DNA from: Phytohabitans maris | GTDB taxonomy: Bacteria > Actinomycetota > Actinomycetes > Mycobacteriales > Micromonosporaceae | Assembly: GCF_031085175.1 (NCBI RefSeq) | Contig: NZ_JAVHUY010000014.1 | Span: forward strand, 150,232-214,231 | DNA: 64,000 nt | Reading direction: 5' to 3' | Part shown: one piece after another, positions 8,248 through 17,190 of the stretch | How the letters are laid out: each line of letters begins with the position of its first letter | Numbering within the stretch: position 1 is the stretch's first letter | The notes under the pieces: generated by a model | Seen by the model: the letters and a program-made list of their open reading frames with translations, nothing else | Databases searched by the model: none | Told to the model about the DNA's origin: nothing | Position numbers and translations under genes: made by a program

Positions 8248-9627
8248 CTACGGCAGGCGCCACTGCTGGTTGGCGCCGCCGAAGCAGTCCCAGATCTGCA
8301 GCCGGGTGCCGTCCGCCGAGCTGTTGCCGGTGGCGTCGAGGCACTTGTTGGACGCGGGGTTGCGCAGGGTCAGGTTGCTCTGCGCCTGCCACACCTGCGC
8401 GCCGGTGCCGTTGCAGTCGTAGAGCTGGACCACCGTGCCGTTGGCGGTGCCGGCCGCGGCCACGTCCATGCACTTGCCGAGCGCGCGGAGCGTCCCGTCG
8501 CCGCCGACCGTCCACTGTTGAGCGTTGGTGCCGTTGCAGGCGTAGAGCTGGACGGCCGTGCCGTTGGCCGAGCTGGCGCCGGCGACGTCGACGCACTTGC
8601 CGGCGATACCGGTGATCTGGCCGGTGCGGCCGCCCGGCGGCGGGGTGGTCGGGTTGCCGCCACCGCCCGTGGCCACCTCGTAGATGGCGCTGACCAGCGA
8701 GTTGGCGCCGGTGGCGTCCTGGGACAGCTCCCAGTTCATCATGCCGCCGCCGTTGGCCATCATGTACTGCGTCTTGCGCTTCACCGTCGGGATGCCGTTG
8801 TAGCACTGCTGCGCGCCGCCGGCGGTGGTGCAGTCGCGGTTGGCGTTGGCCGGGTCCATCGAGACCAGGTTCGCGTACGTGTAGTAGCCCGGCCGGCTGT
8901 AGAACGGCACGCCCATCACGGTCTTGCCGGCCGGCAGGCCGCGTGACTTCCACTCGTTGACGTTGCTGACCGCCCAGTCGTAGTTGGCGTGCGGGCTGCC
9001 GCCGTCGTAGGTCATGATGTTGAGCCAGTCGACGTACCCGAAGACGGCCGGCTGCACGCCCTGCGCGGTGCCGCCGCCGGAGACGACCGCCGCGGTGAGC
9101 AGCTTGCCGCGGCTGTGCATGGCGGTGCTGAGCTGCTGCATCAGCGCGGTGAAGTTGTTGCCCGAGGTGCCCGGGTCGGGGTACTCCCAGTCGATGTCGA
9201 CACCGTCCAGGTTGTACTGGGTGACGAAGCTGACCAGGCTGTTGACGAACGTGGTCCGCCCGCCCGAGCTGGCCGCCAGCGCCTCGAACGCGGAGTCGTC
9301 GCCGTTGTTCCAGCCGCCGACCGCGATCAGCACCTTGACGTTGCCCGCGTGGCCGAGCGAGACGAGCTGCTGGAGCTTGGGGATGTTCTCCACCGGCTGG
9401 AGCGTGCCGTTGGCGTTCGGCAGCGCGAACGCGTAGTTGACGTGGGTCAGCTTCCCGTACTGGACGCTGCTCACGTTGCCGGACCAGGACGGCATGTAGC
9501 CGACGCTCTTGAACCCGTTCGGCAGCACGGCCGCGCTGGAGGCGGCCGGGTGGAGCACCGCGACGAGGGCGGCGGCCGCGACGGTCGCGACCGCGCCGAA
9601 CGCGGCCGTGAGTCCCCTTCGTGACAT
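8248..9627 (-). CDS. Secreted GH18 chitinase with C-terminal ricin-type lectin (CBM13) domain
   Basis: A 459-aa secreted endochitinase. After the signal peptide (residues about 1-33, ending SSAAV) comes a GH18 TIM barrel with the active-site motif DGVDIDWEYP, whose final Glu is the proton donor, near residue 150, and NIMTYDGG as the substrate-assisted-catalysis tyrosine motif. A TTPPPGG linker then joins a ricin B-type beta-trefoil with three repeats (GKCVDVAGASSANGT, GKCMDVAAAGTANGT, NKCLDATGNSSADGT, each with a QxW). The ROK regulator gene lies directly upstream on the same strand, and a promoter with an overlapping palindrome lies between them, so substrate-dependent repression is likely. 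Confidence 0.93.
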   Translation of the reverse strand: MSRRGLTAAFGAVATVAAAALVAVLHPAASSAAVLPNGFKSVGYMPSWSGNVSSVQYGKLTHVNYAFALPNANGTLQPVENIPKLQQLVSLGHAGNVKVLIAVGGWNNGDDSAFEALAASSGGRTTFVNSLVSFVTQYNLDGVDIDWEYPDPGTSGNNFTALMQQLSTAMHSRGKLLTAAVVSGGGTAQGVQPAVFGYVDWLNIMTYDGGSPHANYDWAVSNVNEWKSRGLPAGKTVMGVPFYSRPGYYTYANLVSMDPANANRDCTTAGGAQQCYNGIPTVKRKTQYMMANGGGMMNWELSQDATGANSLVSAIYEVATGGGGNPTTPPPGGRTGQITGIAGKCVDVAGASSANGTAVQLYACNGTNAQQWTVGGDGTLRALGKCMDVAAAGTANGTVVQLYDCNGTGAQVWQAQSNLTLRNPASNKCLDATGNSSADGTRLQIWDCFGGANQQWRLP

Positions 9628-9696
9628 CGACGATCCTTTCGGTAGTCGTCCGGTCGCGGGGCCGCCCGCCGACGGCGGAACCGCGCAGATGCACGA

Positions 9697-9726
9697 AGGT
9701 TAGGAAGGTTTACTATTAATAGTCAA
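9697..9726 (-). promoter_or_regulatory. Promoter and overlapping operator for the chitinase
   Basis: On the minus strand, TTGACT (9721-9726) and TAACCT (9697-9702) are separated by 18 bp, a good -35/-10 pair about 70 bp before the chitinase ATG. A perfect 12-bp palindrome ACTATTAATAGT (9712-9723) overlaps the -35 box and spacer. The adjacent TTAGGAAGGTTTACTA forms a second, imperfect dyad. The unusual A/T richness and position suggest a repressor site; the neighbouring ROK protein is the obvious candidate (inference). Confidence 0.6.
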
Positions 9727-9756
9727 TACAAGCATTGAAATAAGTGAACGGAACTC

Positions 9757-10953
9757 TCAGCGGGAGCCGCCATCGGCGAGGAGCTTGGCGACCGGCAGCG
9801 TCGCCGCGCCCACCGAGACCGCGTCCGGGCCGAGCCGGCACAGCTCGATCGAGGCCTGCCCGTACGGGTGGCGCAGCGCGTGCGCGGCCGCCACCTCCCG
9901 GATCCGGGGCAGCAGCACATCGCCGAGCGCGAGCCCCGCCCAGCCGCCGAGCACGATCCGCTCCGGGTTGAACAGGTTGATCAGGTTGGCGATGCCGGCG
10001 CCGAGGTACCCGGCGGTCTCCTCCAGGACCCGCGCGGCGGACTCGGAGCGTTCGGCACCGGCGACCAGCGCGGCGATCCCGCTCTCCTCGTCCGGCCCCG
10101 GGACGCGCCCGCGCCGGGCCACCCGCCAGCGGTCGAGCACCGCCTCCGCCCCGACGTACGCCTCCAGGCAGCCCTCCGCGCCGCAGCGGCACCGGCGGCC
10201 GCCGTACACGATCGTGGTGTGCCCCCACTCGCTGGCGCTGCTGCTCACACCGCGGTAGCTGACGCCGTCGGTGAGCACGGCGGCGCCGACGCCGGAGCCG
10301 ACCAGGGCGACCACCACGTGCCGGGCGCCGCGCCCCGCGCCGAACCACATCTCCGCGCGGCCGAGCGTCTTGGCGCCGTTGTCGAAGTAGAGGCTGGCGC
10401 CGGTGCCCGCGCGGAGCATCGCCTCCAGCGGCACCCCCTCCCAGCCGAGCGTCTGCGCGTGTACGACCGCCGAGGCGCCCTGCTCGACCACGCCGGGCAC
10501 CCCGACGCCGACGCCGAGCAGCGCGTCGGGCGCGATCCCGGCCGCGGCGGTCACGGCGTCCAGGCCGGCGAGGATGTGCCGGACCACGGTCTCCGGGGCG
10601 GGCCGGGCCGACTCGATCGGGTGGTCCGCCTTGGCCAGACCGGTCATCGCCAGGTCGAACAGCTCCACCCGCACCCGGGTCTCGCCGACGTCGACGCCGA
10701 CCACGTACGCGTACCCGGGGCGGACCCGCAGCAGCGTGCGCGGCCGGCCGCCGTCCGAGTCGACCGCGCCGGCCTCCTCGACCAGGCCCTGCTCCAGCAT
10801 CTCGCCGACCAGGTTGCTGACGCTGGCCGCGCTCAGGCCGGTGACGCCGGTGAGCTCCTGCCGGCTCGACGGCCCGTCGTGGTACAGCCGCGACAGCAGC
10901 ACCGCCCGGTTGCGGCGGCGCATGTCCCGGACCGTCGCTCGCTTCGCCTCCAC
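9757..10953 (-). CDS. ROK family transcriptional regulator
   Basis: A 398-aa regulator of the NagC/Mlc/XylR type. An N-terminal winged HTH (RRNRAVLLSRLYHDGPSSRQ, then ELTGVTGLSAASVSNLVGEM, residues about 10-65) precedes the ROK sugar-binding domain with VGVDVGETRVRVELFDL, GVGVGVPG, FDNGAKTLGRAE and the structural zinc site CRCGAEGCLEAY. The kinase-type acidic residue is in a DNGA context, so it is probably a sugar sensor and not an active kinase. It lies upstream of the chitinase on the same strand, leaving about 130 bp with a promoter and palindrome. Likely role: repression of chitin or cellulose utilisation genes, relieved by a sugar or sugar phosphate. Confidence 0.9.
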   Translation of the reverse strand: MEAKRATVRDMRRRNRAVLLSRLYHDGPSSRQELTGVTGLSAASVSNLVGEMLEQGLVEEAGAVDSDGGRPRTLLRVRPGYAYVVGVDVGETRVRVELFDLAMTGLAKADHPIESARPAPETVVRHILAGLDAVTAAAGIAPDALLGVGVGVPGVVEQGASAVVHAQTLGWEGVPLEAMLRAGTGASLYFDNGAKTLGRAEMWFGAGRGARHVVVALVGSGVGAAVLTDGVSYRGVSSSASEWGHTTIVYGGRRCRCGAEGCLEAYVGAEAVLDRWRVARRGRVPGPDEESGIAALVAGAERSESAARVLEETAGYLGAGIANLINLFNPERIVLGGWAGLALGDVLLPRIREVAAAHALRHPYGQASIELCRLGPDAVSVGAATLPVAKLLADGGSR

Positions 10954-11019
10954 CGACCCCGCACTTTCGTCACCCGCTGAAATAAGGGATCCAATCTAGC
11001 GCGGGCCTCAGCGCGGGCC

Positions 11020-11607
11020 TCAGCGCGGGGTGGCGTCGAGGAGGCGTTGCATCTGCTCGATCTGGGCGGTGCGGGACCGCTCGATCCGCCCGGCGAGGTC
11101 GACCAGGCGCGGGTCGGCGCCGCTGGCCAGCTCCATCTTGGCCAGCGCGATGGCGTCGCCCTGGTGGGCCATCATCGTGTTGAGGAAGCGCCGCTCGAAC
11201 TCCGTACCGGTCGACGCGCGCAGCGCCGCGACCTGCTGCTCGCCGGTGCCGGGCAGGCCGCCGTGCGCGGCGTGCGGGTCCGGTCCGCCCGGCGGCGCGG
11301 GCGCGGACGCCGGTGCGCCCGAGTCGGCCAGGATGCCGGCCATCAGCTCGACCTCGTCCCGCTGGGTGGCCTCGATGGCGGCGGCGAGCTGGACCAGCTC
11401 GGCCCGGCCGCCCTTGGCCCGCCCGAGGCCGGCCAGCTCCACGCCCTGCCGGTGGTGCGGCAGGATCATCTGCAGGAACATCACGTCGGTGTTGCCGAGG
11501 CCGCCGCTCGCCGCCCCCGGGGTATCCACTGTGGAGGGCGCCGCCGGGCTCGCCGTGCAACCGGCCAGCAGCACCGCCATCAGCGCGACCGCGACGCGAC
11601 GGGACAT
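11020..11607 (-). CDS. DUF305 domain lipoprotein
   Basis: A 195-aa secreted lipoprotein with lipobox LLAGC (RRVAVALMAVLLAGCTASP) and a four-helix DUF305 domain. The two conserved histidine motifs of that family are present: MFLQMILPHHRQGVELA and FLNTMMAHQGDAIALAKMEL. A Met- and His-rich middle (DPHAAHG) adds possible metal ligands. DUF305 proteins often accompany copper handling, but the function is not established. The ATG at 11607 is preferred over the upstream TTG because the lipoprotein signal begins there. It is divergent from the AA10 monooxygenase, a copper enzyme, which makes a copper-delivery link tempting but unproven. Confidence 0.85.
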   Translation of the reverse strand: MSRRVAVALMAVLLAGCTASPAAPSTVDTPGAASGGLGNTDVMFLQMILPHHRQGVELAGLGRAKGGRAELVQLAAAIEATQRDEVELMAGILADSGAPASAPAPPGGPDPHAAHGGLPGTGEQQVAALRASTGTEFERRFLNTMMAHQGDAIALAKMELASGADPRLVDLAGRIERSRTAQIEQMQRLLDATPR

Positions 11608-11631
11608 CGACACCCCCAACCGTTAAGACGA

Positions 11632-11660
11632 TTAAGAGTAAAGCGCACATCTTCTCTTAA
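11632..11660. promoter_or_regulatory. A/T-rich dyad in the DUF305-LPMO divergent promoter region
   Basis: TTAAGAG (11632-11638) and CTCTTAA (11654-11660) form a 7-bp inverted repeat with a 15-bp spacer, embedded in an A/T-rich island unusual for this genome. It lies between the divergent DUF305 and LPMO genes and could bind a regulator of either. Confidence 0.4.
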
Positions 11661-11745
11661 CAATATTTACAGATAGCGTCGCACCGATGTAACCTCTCGC
11701 TACCCACGGCCGGAATCCCCTGTTTCCCCCACAAGGAGTGCCTGG

Positions 11746-12486
11746 ATGAACCTACGACGAAAGGTGGCGGCGCTCGCCGGTGGCATCGCGGCCGTGCCGC
11801 TGGTGCTCATCGCGCTGCCGTCGAGCCCGGCCAGCGGGCACGGTTGGATCACCTCGCCCCCCAGCCGCCAGGACATGTGCGCCACCGGCCGGGTCGCCAA
11901 CTGCGGCCCGATCCAGTACGAGCCGCAGAGCGTCGAAGGCCCCAAGGGGCAGCGCAACTGCAACGCCGGCCTCGCCCAGTTCGCGGTGCTCAACGACGCC
12001 TCCCGCTTCCCGGCCACCAGCACCGGCAGCACGGTCACCTTCAACTGGCGGCTCACCGTCAACCACCGCACCACCACGTGGGAGTACTGGCTGGGCAGCC
12101 GCCTGCTGGCCTCGTTCAACCAAAACAACCAGCAGCCGCCGATGACGCTGTCGCACACGGTCAGCGGCATCCCCAGCGGCCGCCAGACCGTCCTCGCGAT
12201 CTGGAACATCGCCGACACCCCCATGGCGTTCTACGCCTGCGTCGACCTGCAGGTCGGCGGCGGCAACCCCAACCCCAACCCGACCACCCCGCCACCCAAC
12301 CCCACGACCCCGCCGCCCAACCCGACCACGCCCCCGCCGCAGGGCGGCACCTGGGCGGCCGGCACGGCGTACGCGGTCGGCGCCCGCGTGACCTACGGCG
12401 GCCGCAGCTACCAGTGCCTCCAGGCCCACACCGCCATCCCCGGCTGGGAACCCCCGAACGTCCCCGCCCTCTGGCGCGCCCTGTAA
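11746..12486 (+). CDS. AA10 lytic polysaccharide monooxygenase with C-terminal CBM5/12 domain
   Basis: A 246-aa secreted copper enzyme that oxidatively cleaves crystalline chitin (or cellulose). The signal peptide ends at residue 31, exposing His32 as the new N-terminus (HGWITSPPSRQDMC). The second histidine-brace ligand is in LTVNHRTTTWEYW (about residue 106), and FYACVDLQV closes the domain. A repetitive NPTTPPP linker (about 175-200) leads to a chitin-binding CBM5/12 module (WAAGTAYAVGARVTYGGRSYQC). At roughly 145 catalytic residues the AA10 domain is short, which is the pattern of compact chitin-active bacterial LPMOs. It is likely to act with the GH18 chitinase encoded 2 kb away. Confidence 0.93.
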   Translation: MNLRRKVAALAGGIAAVPLVLIALPSSPASGHGWITSPPSRQDMCATGRVANCGPIQYEPQSVEGPKGQRNCNAGLAQFAVLNDASRFPATSTGSTVTFNWRLTVNHRTTTWEYWLGSRLLASFNQNNQQPPMTLSHTVSGIPSGRQTVLAIWNIADTPMAFYACVDLQVGGGNPNPNPTTPPPNPTTPPPNPTTPPPQGGTWAAGTAYAVGARVTYGGRSYQCLQAHTAIPGWEPPNVPALWRAL

Positions 12487-12497
12487 CCCCACGACCC

Positions 12498-12538
12498 GGG
12501 CCGGCACCGACGGCGATGGCCCCCGCCGGTGCCGGCCC
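12498..12538. terminator. Hairpin terminator between the LPMO and the convergent gene
   Basis: GGGCCGGCACC (12498-12508) pairs perfectly with GGTGCCGGCCC (12528-12538), extended by one further pair. It lies between the convergent stops at 12486 and 12553. Confidence 0.7.
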
Positions 12539-12552
12539 GCCCCACGCGGGCG

Positions 12553-13350
12553 TCACGCGGTGGCGACCCGGTCGAGCAGGCGGTGGGCGGACGGGACGTC
12601 GTGCGGGATCTCCGTGGTGACCACGACGCTGCCGGTGTCGCCGTCGTCGGGGAGGCGCGCGGCCAGGTCGGCCACCACGGACGGCAGCGCCTCGGTACGG
12701 CGTACCAGGGTGCCGACCCGCCCCGGCGAGAACGTGACGACGAGCGCGTGGGCCGGCAGCACCGGCAGCAGCGCCGGCCCGAGGTCGAGCAGCAGCGTGA
12801 CCGGCTCCCACCCGGTCCCGCCCGCGGAGGGCGGCACGTCGACGACCAGCACGATGAACTCGTCCGACAGGGGCGGACCGTCCTCGCCGCCGAGCTGGTA
12901 CACGCCGCCGAGCAGCGAGGCCAGGTAGCCGGCGGTCACCGAACCCCGGCGCGGGTCGCCGCAGAGCGTGACGTCGGTCGGTGCGAGGACCGCCTCCGCC
13001 CAGGCCTCGACCACCGCGCGGACCAGCCGCGACGGCGGGCCGGCCAAGGGCATCCGCCGGTACAGGGCGAAGATGTCGTCGACCGTCCGCCGCAGCTCCC
13101 ACCCCGCCCGAGCCCGGGCGTGCCCCAGCCGGGTGCCGGCCGGCCGCACGTCCTGACGGCGGGCGATGGCACGGGCAAGCGCCTCCACGGACGGGTGCCA
13201 CCAATCCTCGGGGCGTACCCACCCCTGGTGCTCGACGGCCGCCCGCCAGGCGTCCCGGACCCCGCCGGCCGGCGTGCGGTGGCGGCGCAGCGACCGCGAC
13301 CGCTGCTCGATGGCCGCCGCCGGTGGCCGGCGTACCGTGCCGTCGCCCAT
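12553..13350 (-). CDS. Uncharacterised protein, weak resemblance to a degenerate GGDEF domain
   Basis: A 265-aa soluble protein I do not recognise with certainty. The N-terminal 110 residues are helical and Arg/Trp-rich (EHQGWVRPEDWWHPSVEALA). The second half contains CGDPRRGSVTAGYLASLLGGVYQL, which has the spacing of the DPLTGLxNR start of GGDEF domains, followed by a possible core strand (FIVLVVDVP). The catalytic GGDEF motif itself is absent (LGGEDGPPLSDEF is only suggestive), so a cyclase activity is not expected. It stands alone between two terminators. The ATG at 13350 is the first start in frame. Confidence 0.6.
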   Translation of the reverse strand: MGDGTVRRPPAAAIEQRSRSLRRHRTPAGGVRDAWRAAVEHQGWVRPEDWWHPSVEALARAIARRQDVRPAGTRLGHARARAGWELRRTVDDIFALYRRMPLAGPPSRLVRAVVEAWAEAVLAPTDVTLCGDPRRGSVTAGYLASLLGGVYQLGGEDGPPLSDEFIVLVVDVPPSAGGTGWEPVTLLLDLGPALLPVLPAHALVVTFSPGRVGTLVRRTEALPSVVADLAARLPDDGDTGSVVVTTEIPHDVPSAHRLLDRVATA

Positions 13351-13500
13351 CCGCTCGTACCTCCCCCACTCACCACAACGCCCCGGACACCAGACGATGA
13401 CGCGTTCCGCCCATACTGCCCGGTCCCGGCCACCCCCGCTGCCGGGGCGGGCGGTAACCCGCCCGCGGGCGGCGCGGGACGCCGGCGGGCGGGCGGTGCG

Positions 13501-13528
13501 GTGCCCGGGCCCGGCCGGCCCCGGGCAC
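13501..13528. terminator. GC hairpin downstream of the efflux operon
   Basis: GTGCCCGGG pairs with CCCGGGCAC across an internal GC-rich stem (13501-13528), 43 bp after the permease stop on the minus strand. The rest of 13351-13570 is very GC-rich non-coding sequence with no other feature I can support. Confidence 0.55.
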
Positions 13529-13570
13529 GGTGGCCCGGAGCGGCCGGCCCCCGAGGGCCCGGGCCCCCGC

Positions 13571-14782
13571 TCAGGGTGTGGCCAGCGCCTCCGTGGGTGG
13601 GAGGCGGGCCGCGCGGATCGCCGGGTACAGGCCGGCGATCGCGCCGATCACCAGCGTGGCCCCGATCCCGCCGGCCGCGGCCCACGGCGGTACCACCGCC
13701 GGCCAGTCCTGGGTCGCGGCGTAGAAGGCGGTCACGGCCGTGCCCAGTACCACGCCGCCGGCGCCGCCCAGGGCGGAGAGCAGCAGCGACTCGGCGAGGA
13801 ACTGGACCCGCACCTGGCCGCGGGTGGCGCCCAGGGAGCGGCGCAGGCCGATCTCGGCGCGGCGTTCGAGCACCGAGATGACCATCGTGTTGGCCACCCC
13901 GACGCCGCCGACCAGCAGGGCCACCGCGCCCAGCCCCAGCAGCAGGCCGGTGAACGCGCGGTCCGCGGCCTGCTTGGCGGCCAGGGCATCGGACGGGCGG
14001 GAGACCTCGACCTCGCTCGGCGTCTCCGGGTTGGCCGTGGCCGCCAGCACCCCGCGCACGTCGGTGACGTACTCCTCGCGGGCCCGGGCGTACACGGTGG
14101 TCGGATGGCCGTCGAAGTCCAGATAGGACTCCGCCGCCGCCCAGCCGATCAGGGCCGCCGAGTCGAGCTCCGGGGCGAGTGGGGCCGGGTCGAGCACCCC
14201 GACCACGGTGAACCACTCGCCGCCGACGTAGACCCGTACGTCCTGGCCGGCCGCCCCGATGCCGAGCCGGTCGGCCGCCGCGCTGCCCAGTACCACCGCC
14301 GGGTAGCGCGCCGTCGCCTCGTTGAGCCAGGTGCCGCTCGCCACCGTGGCGCTCACCGTCGACAGCAGGTCCACCCGGGCGGCGAGGCAGAGCAGCCCGT
14401 TCGTCTCGATCTCCGGGATGCGGTCCGACCGGTACACCTTGGCGTCCGGCACCTTGCCCACCGCGGACGCCGCCGTGACCGGTCCGATCCGCCGGATCAT
14501 CTCGACCGACCCGTCGGGGAGGGTGGCCGCGTCGCCGAAGATGTCGTTGCCCGGACCGGCGGTGAGCAGGTTGGTGCCGAGGCGGTCGAGGGTCTGCCGC
14601 AGGTCGGCGCGGCTGGACGTGGAGACGCCGACGACCGCGACCATCGCGGCGATGCCGATCGCGATGCCCAGCGCGGACAGGAACGCCCGCAGCGGCCGGG
14701 TACGCAGGCCGGCCCCGCCCACCATGAGGACGTCGGACGCCCGCATTCGGGCGGGGGCCAGCCGGTGGGTCGCCGCCGTCAT
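13571..14782 (-). CDS. MacB/FtsX-type ABC transporter permease
   Basis: A 403-aa inner-membrane permease. One transmembrane helix near the N-terminus ([20 protein letters not shown], about 27-50) is followed by a large extracytoplasmic MacB-PCD domain (about 55-280) and three C-terminal helices of the FtsX domain ([54 protein letters not shown]) with the coupling segment [18 protein letters not shown]. It is the last gene of a four-gene operon and overlaps the ATPase by 4 nt. Together they should export a hydrophobic compound or peptide, or act as a mechanotransmitting ABC system. Confidence 0.9.
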   Translation of the reverse strand: MTAATHRLAPARMRASDVLMVGGAGLRTRPLRAFLSALGIAIGIAAMVAVVGVSTSSRADLRQTLDRLGTNLLTAGPGNDIFGDAATLPDGSVEMIRRIGPVTAASAVGKVPDAKVYRSDRIPEIETNGLLCLAARVDLLSTVSATVASGTWLNEATARYPAVVLGSAAADRLGIGAAGQDVRVYVGGEWFTVVGVLDPAPLAPELDSAALIGWAAAESYLDFDGHPTTVYARAREEYVTDVRGVLAATANPETPSEVEVSRPSDALAAKQAADRAFTGLLLGLGAVALLVGGVGVANTMVISVLERRAEIGLRRSLGATRGQVRVQFLAESLLLSALGGAGGVVLGTAVTAFYAATQDWPAVVPPWAAAGGIGATLVIGAIAGLYPAIRAARLPPTEALATP

Positions 14783-15459
14783 ACCGGCACCACCGCCGTC
14801 TCGACCTGGCCGTCGCGCATCCGCACCTGCCGGGGCACGCTCGCGGCGATCTCCAGGTCGTGGGTGATGACGACGATGGTGGTACCGGCCGCGTGCAGGT
14901 CGCGCAGCAGCGCCATCACCGCCGTGCCGGAGGCGGTGTCGAGGTTGCCGGTCGGCTCGTCCGCGAGCAGCAGCGCCGGCTCCCCCACCACCGCGCGGGC
15001 GATCGCCACCCGCTGCCGTTCGCCGCCGGAGAGCTCGTGCGGGCGGTGGTCGAGGCGGTGGCCGAGGCCGACCCGTTCCAGCGCGGCCGCGGCCCGCTTG
15101 CGCCGCTCCCGCCGCGACACGCCCGCGTAGAGCAGCCCGTCGGCGACGTTGTCCACCGCGCGCACGCCGGCCGCGAGGTGGAACTGCTGGAAGACGAACC
15201 CGATCCGGGACGCCCGCAGCGCGGAGAGCTCCCGGTCGGAGAGGCGGGCCACGTCGAAGCCGTCGACCCGCACGGTGCCGGTGGTGGGGCGGTCCAGCGT
15301 GCCGATCAGGTGCAGCATCGTCGACTTTCCGGAGCCGGAAGGGCCGACGATCGCCACCATCTCGCCGCGGAGGACGGCCAGCGACACGCCGCGCACGGCC
15401 GCGACGCCGCCCGGGTACGTCTTCGTGACCTCCGCCAGCTCCAGGACAGGCTGGTTCAC
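14779..15459 (-). CDS. MacB/LolD-type ABC transporter ATP-binding protein
   Basis: A 226-aa ATPase with Walker [11 protein letters not shown]-loop FVFQQFHL, signature [14 protein letters not shown], Walker [13 protein letters not shown] and the switch His in VITHD. Size and motifs are those of the MacB/LolD/FtsE group. It overlaps the adaptor gene upstream and the permease gene downstream by 4 nt each (ATGA), which indicates translational coupling. Confidence 0.94.
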   Translation of the reverse strand: MNQPVLELAEVTKTYPGGVAAVRGVSLAVLRGEMVAIVGPSGSGKSTMLHLIGTLDRPTTGTVRVDGFDVARLSDRELSALRASRIGFVFQQFHLAAGVRAVDNVADGLLYAGVSRRERRKRAAAALERVGLGHRLDHRPHELSGGERQRVAIARAVVGEPALLLADEPTGNLDTASGTAVMALLRDLHAAGTTIVVITHDLEIAASVPRQVRMRDGQVETAVVPV

Positions 15460-16526
15460 GAGGCGACGCCCACGGTCATGCCCTCGGCGACGCCGTCACC
15501 GGAGACCTCGACCCGACCGCCGGAGAACATCCCGGTCTCCACCGGCACGATCCGGGTGGTCGTGCCCTCGACGACCTGCACGCCGTACCCGCCCTCGGCG
15601 AGGGCGAGCAGCGCGGCGACCGGCACGCTCAGCACGTTCTCCCGCTTCTGCGCGGTGAACGACACGTCCACCGCGGCCTGGTCGAGCGTGCCGAGCCCCT
15701 TCTGGTCGGCGAGCGACACGGTCACCTCGAGCTTGGTCTCCGGCTCCTGCTCCTGGCCGGTGCCGCCGCTGCCCAGCTCGATCACGGTCTCGACCGAGGC
15801 GACCTTCCCCTGGGCGGTACGCCCGTCGGGCAGCTCGACGCCGACCGCGGCTCCCGTGCCGGCCAGCCGCTGCTGGTCGACGTCGAGGTCGACGGTCACC
15901 ACCCGGGTGGTACCGGTGTAGGAGAGCACCGCCTGCCCGCCGGCCGGGTCGCCGACCTGCCCGCGCACCTCGTAGATCCGCACGTCGCCGGCGGCGTACG
16001 CGACCCGGCCGACCTCGACGGTGCCGGTCTGCTCGATGCCGAGGTCCTCCTGCCACTCGCGGACCGCGTCGGCGGTGGAGTCGCTGTACTCCTCGTCGAC
16101 GGTGAAGCCGTCGTAGCCGAGCGCGGCCAGGTTCTGCTCGAACTGCTTCACGTCCGCCCCCTCCACGCCCGGCGTCAGCGGCCGGTACAGCGGGAGCGTG
16201 CCGCGCAGCAGCACCACCGGCGTGTCGTCGACCCCGTAGAGCCGCCCGCCCCGCTTGATCGTGGAGCCGGCCGGCGGGAGCCAGGTGACCGTGCCGCGGA
16301 GGCGGGGCGTCACGGCGGTCTCGGTGCCGTACCCGAGCGTGCCGTCGACCGTCTCCGCGTCGACCAGGGTGGAGCGCTGGACCTGGGCGGTGGCCGGCGG
16401 CAGGGTGCTGCCGGCCGCGGTGCCGCTGTCGCCGCGGTCGAGGGCGACGGCCGCCGCCGTGCCACCCGCCGCGGCGACCGCGACCCCGGCCGCGAGGAGG
16501 ACCCGGCCTCGTCTGCGCCGGCTCAC
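15456..16526 (-). CDS. Efflux adaptor protein with peptidoglycan-binding domain (HlyD/MacA-like)
   Basis: A 356-aa membrane-anchored extracytoplasmic adaptor. A single N-terminal helix ([22 protein letters not shown]) anchors it. A PG_binding_1 domain follows at about 115-185 ([35 protein letters not shown]), then a barrel/lipoyl-like region ([20 protein letters not shown]) and a C-terminal permuted segment ([20 protein letters not shown]). The GTG start at 16526 overlaps the lipoprotein stop (GTGA). The peptidoglycan-binding insert is typical of Gram-positive MacA-like adaptors and suggests the pump complex is tied to the cell wall. Confidence 0.87.
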   Translation of the reverse strand: MSRRRRGRVLLAAGVAVAAAGGTAAAVALDRGDSGTAAGSTLPPATAQVQRSTLVDAETVDGTLGYGTETAVTPRLRGTVTWLPPAGSTIKRGGRLYGVDDTPVVLLRGTLPLYRPLTPGVEGADVKQFEQNLAALGYDGFTVDEEYSDSTADAVREWQEDLGIEQTGTVEVGRVAYAAGDVRIYEVRGQVGDPAGGQAVLSYTGTTRVVTVDLDVDQQRLAGTGAAVGVELPDGRTAQGKVASVETVIELGSGGTGQEQEPETKLEVTVSLADQKGLGTLDQAAVDVSFTAQKRENVLSVPVAALLALAEGGYGVQVVEGTTTRIVPVETGMFSGGRVEVSGDGVAEGMTVGVAS

Positions 16527-17062
16527 GAACCACTCCCCGGCGGTACCGGACGCAGCTTCTCGCAGGTCTTCTGGGCGGCCTGGAACGCCGCGGAGTTCGG
16601 GTCGAGCCCGCTGTCCGGTCCGGCGCGGAGCATGAGGTTGCCGGTCTCCGGGTCCGGGTCGGGGAAGTTCGGCACGCCGTTCTCGCGCATGCACTTGGAG
16701 TACTGGCGGGCCTTCTCGATCCGTTCCGGGTCGGCCTTGGGCATCTCGCCGCCGTTCGGCATGAGGTGGCGGCACTTGGCCATGGCGGCCTCGGTCTTGG
16801 CCGGGTCGCCGCCGCGCAGCCGCAGCTGGACGCCGCCGCCCGGCTCGGGGTCCTCCATCTGGATGCCCTCGCCCCGCATGCACTCGGTGAACTCGAGCAT
16901 CGCCTGGTAGTTGTCCTTGCTGGCCGAAGGGCTGGCGCCCGCCGCCGGCGCGGCCGTACCGCCCGCCGAGGCGATCCCGCCGTCGTCGCCGCCCCCGCCG
17001 CAGCCGGCGAGCGCGAGGGCGAACAGCGCCGCCGCGACCGCCCCTGCCATCCGTCGTCTCAT
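16523..17062 (-). CDS. Lipoprotein with a duplicated CM(R)-x-G-x-DP motif, efflux-operon associated
   Basis: A 179-aa lipoprotein with signal and lipobox LALAGC (residues about 1-20) and a low-complexity Gly/Ala/Ser spacer. The mature part contains two copies of a short motif, EFTECMRGEGIQMEDPEP and YSKCMRENGVPNFPDPDP, plus two more cysteines (AKCRHL, KTCEKL), so two disulfides are possible. It is the first gene of the operon and overlaps the adaptor by 4 nt. Proteins of this kind occur beside MacB-like operons in actinomycetes. I infer an accessory or substrate-binding role on the outer face of the membrane. Confidence 0.75.
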   Translation of the reverse strand: MRRRMAGAVAAALFALALAGCGGGGDDGGIASAGGTAAPAAGASPSASKDNYQAMLEFTECMRGEGIQMEDPEPGGGVQLRLRGGDPAKTEAAMAKCRHLMPNGGEMPKADPERIEKARQYSKCMRENGVPNFPDPDPETGNLMLRAGPDSGLDPNSAAFQAAQKTCEKLRPVPPGSGS

Positions 17063-17113
17063 CCATCACTCCCGTTTCGGCCGGCGAAAGGCGCCGGCGA
17101 CCGGGGACGAGTC

Positions 17114-17157
17114 AACGCGCCGCCGCGTTACCCGGCGGTTTCCGCGGGCGTTAACGC
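17114..17157. promoter_or_regulatory. Paired GCGTTAAC-type dyads between the efflux operon and its two-component system
   Basis: AACGCG-CCGC-CGCGTT (17114-17129) and the perfect palindrome GCGTTAACGC (17148-17157) lie in the 128-bp divergent gap. They share the AACGC half-site. They are good candidates for binding by the adjacent OmpR-type regulator (inference). Confidence 0.45.
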
Positions 17158-17190
17158 GGAACGAACACGACCGTCGGCAATCATGGGGCG

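Noticed and set aside
12268..12345. Tandem repeat in the LPMO gene as a separate element
   Set aside because: It encodes the NPTTPPP linker and is a normal feature of secreted multidomain enzymes.
13166..15130. A 654-aa plus-strand frame opposite the permease and ATPase genes
   Set aside because: It crosses three real genes on the opposite strand and has shadow composition.
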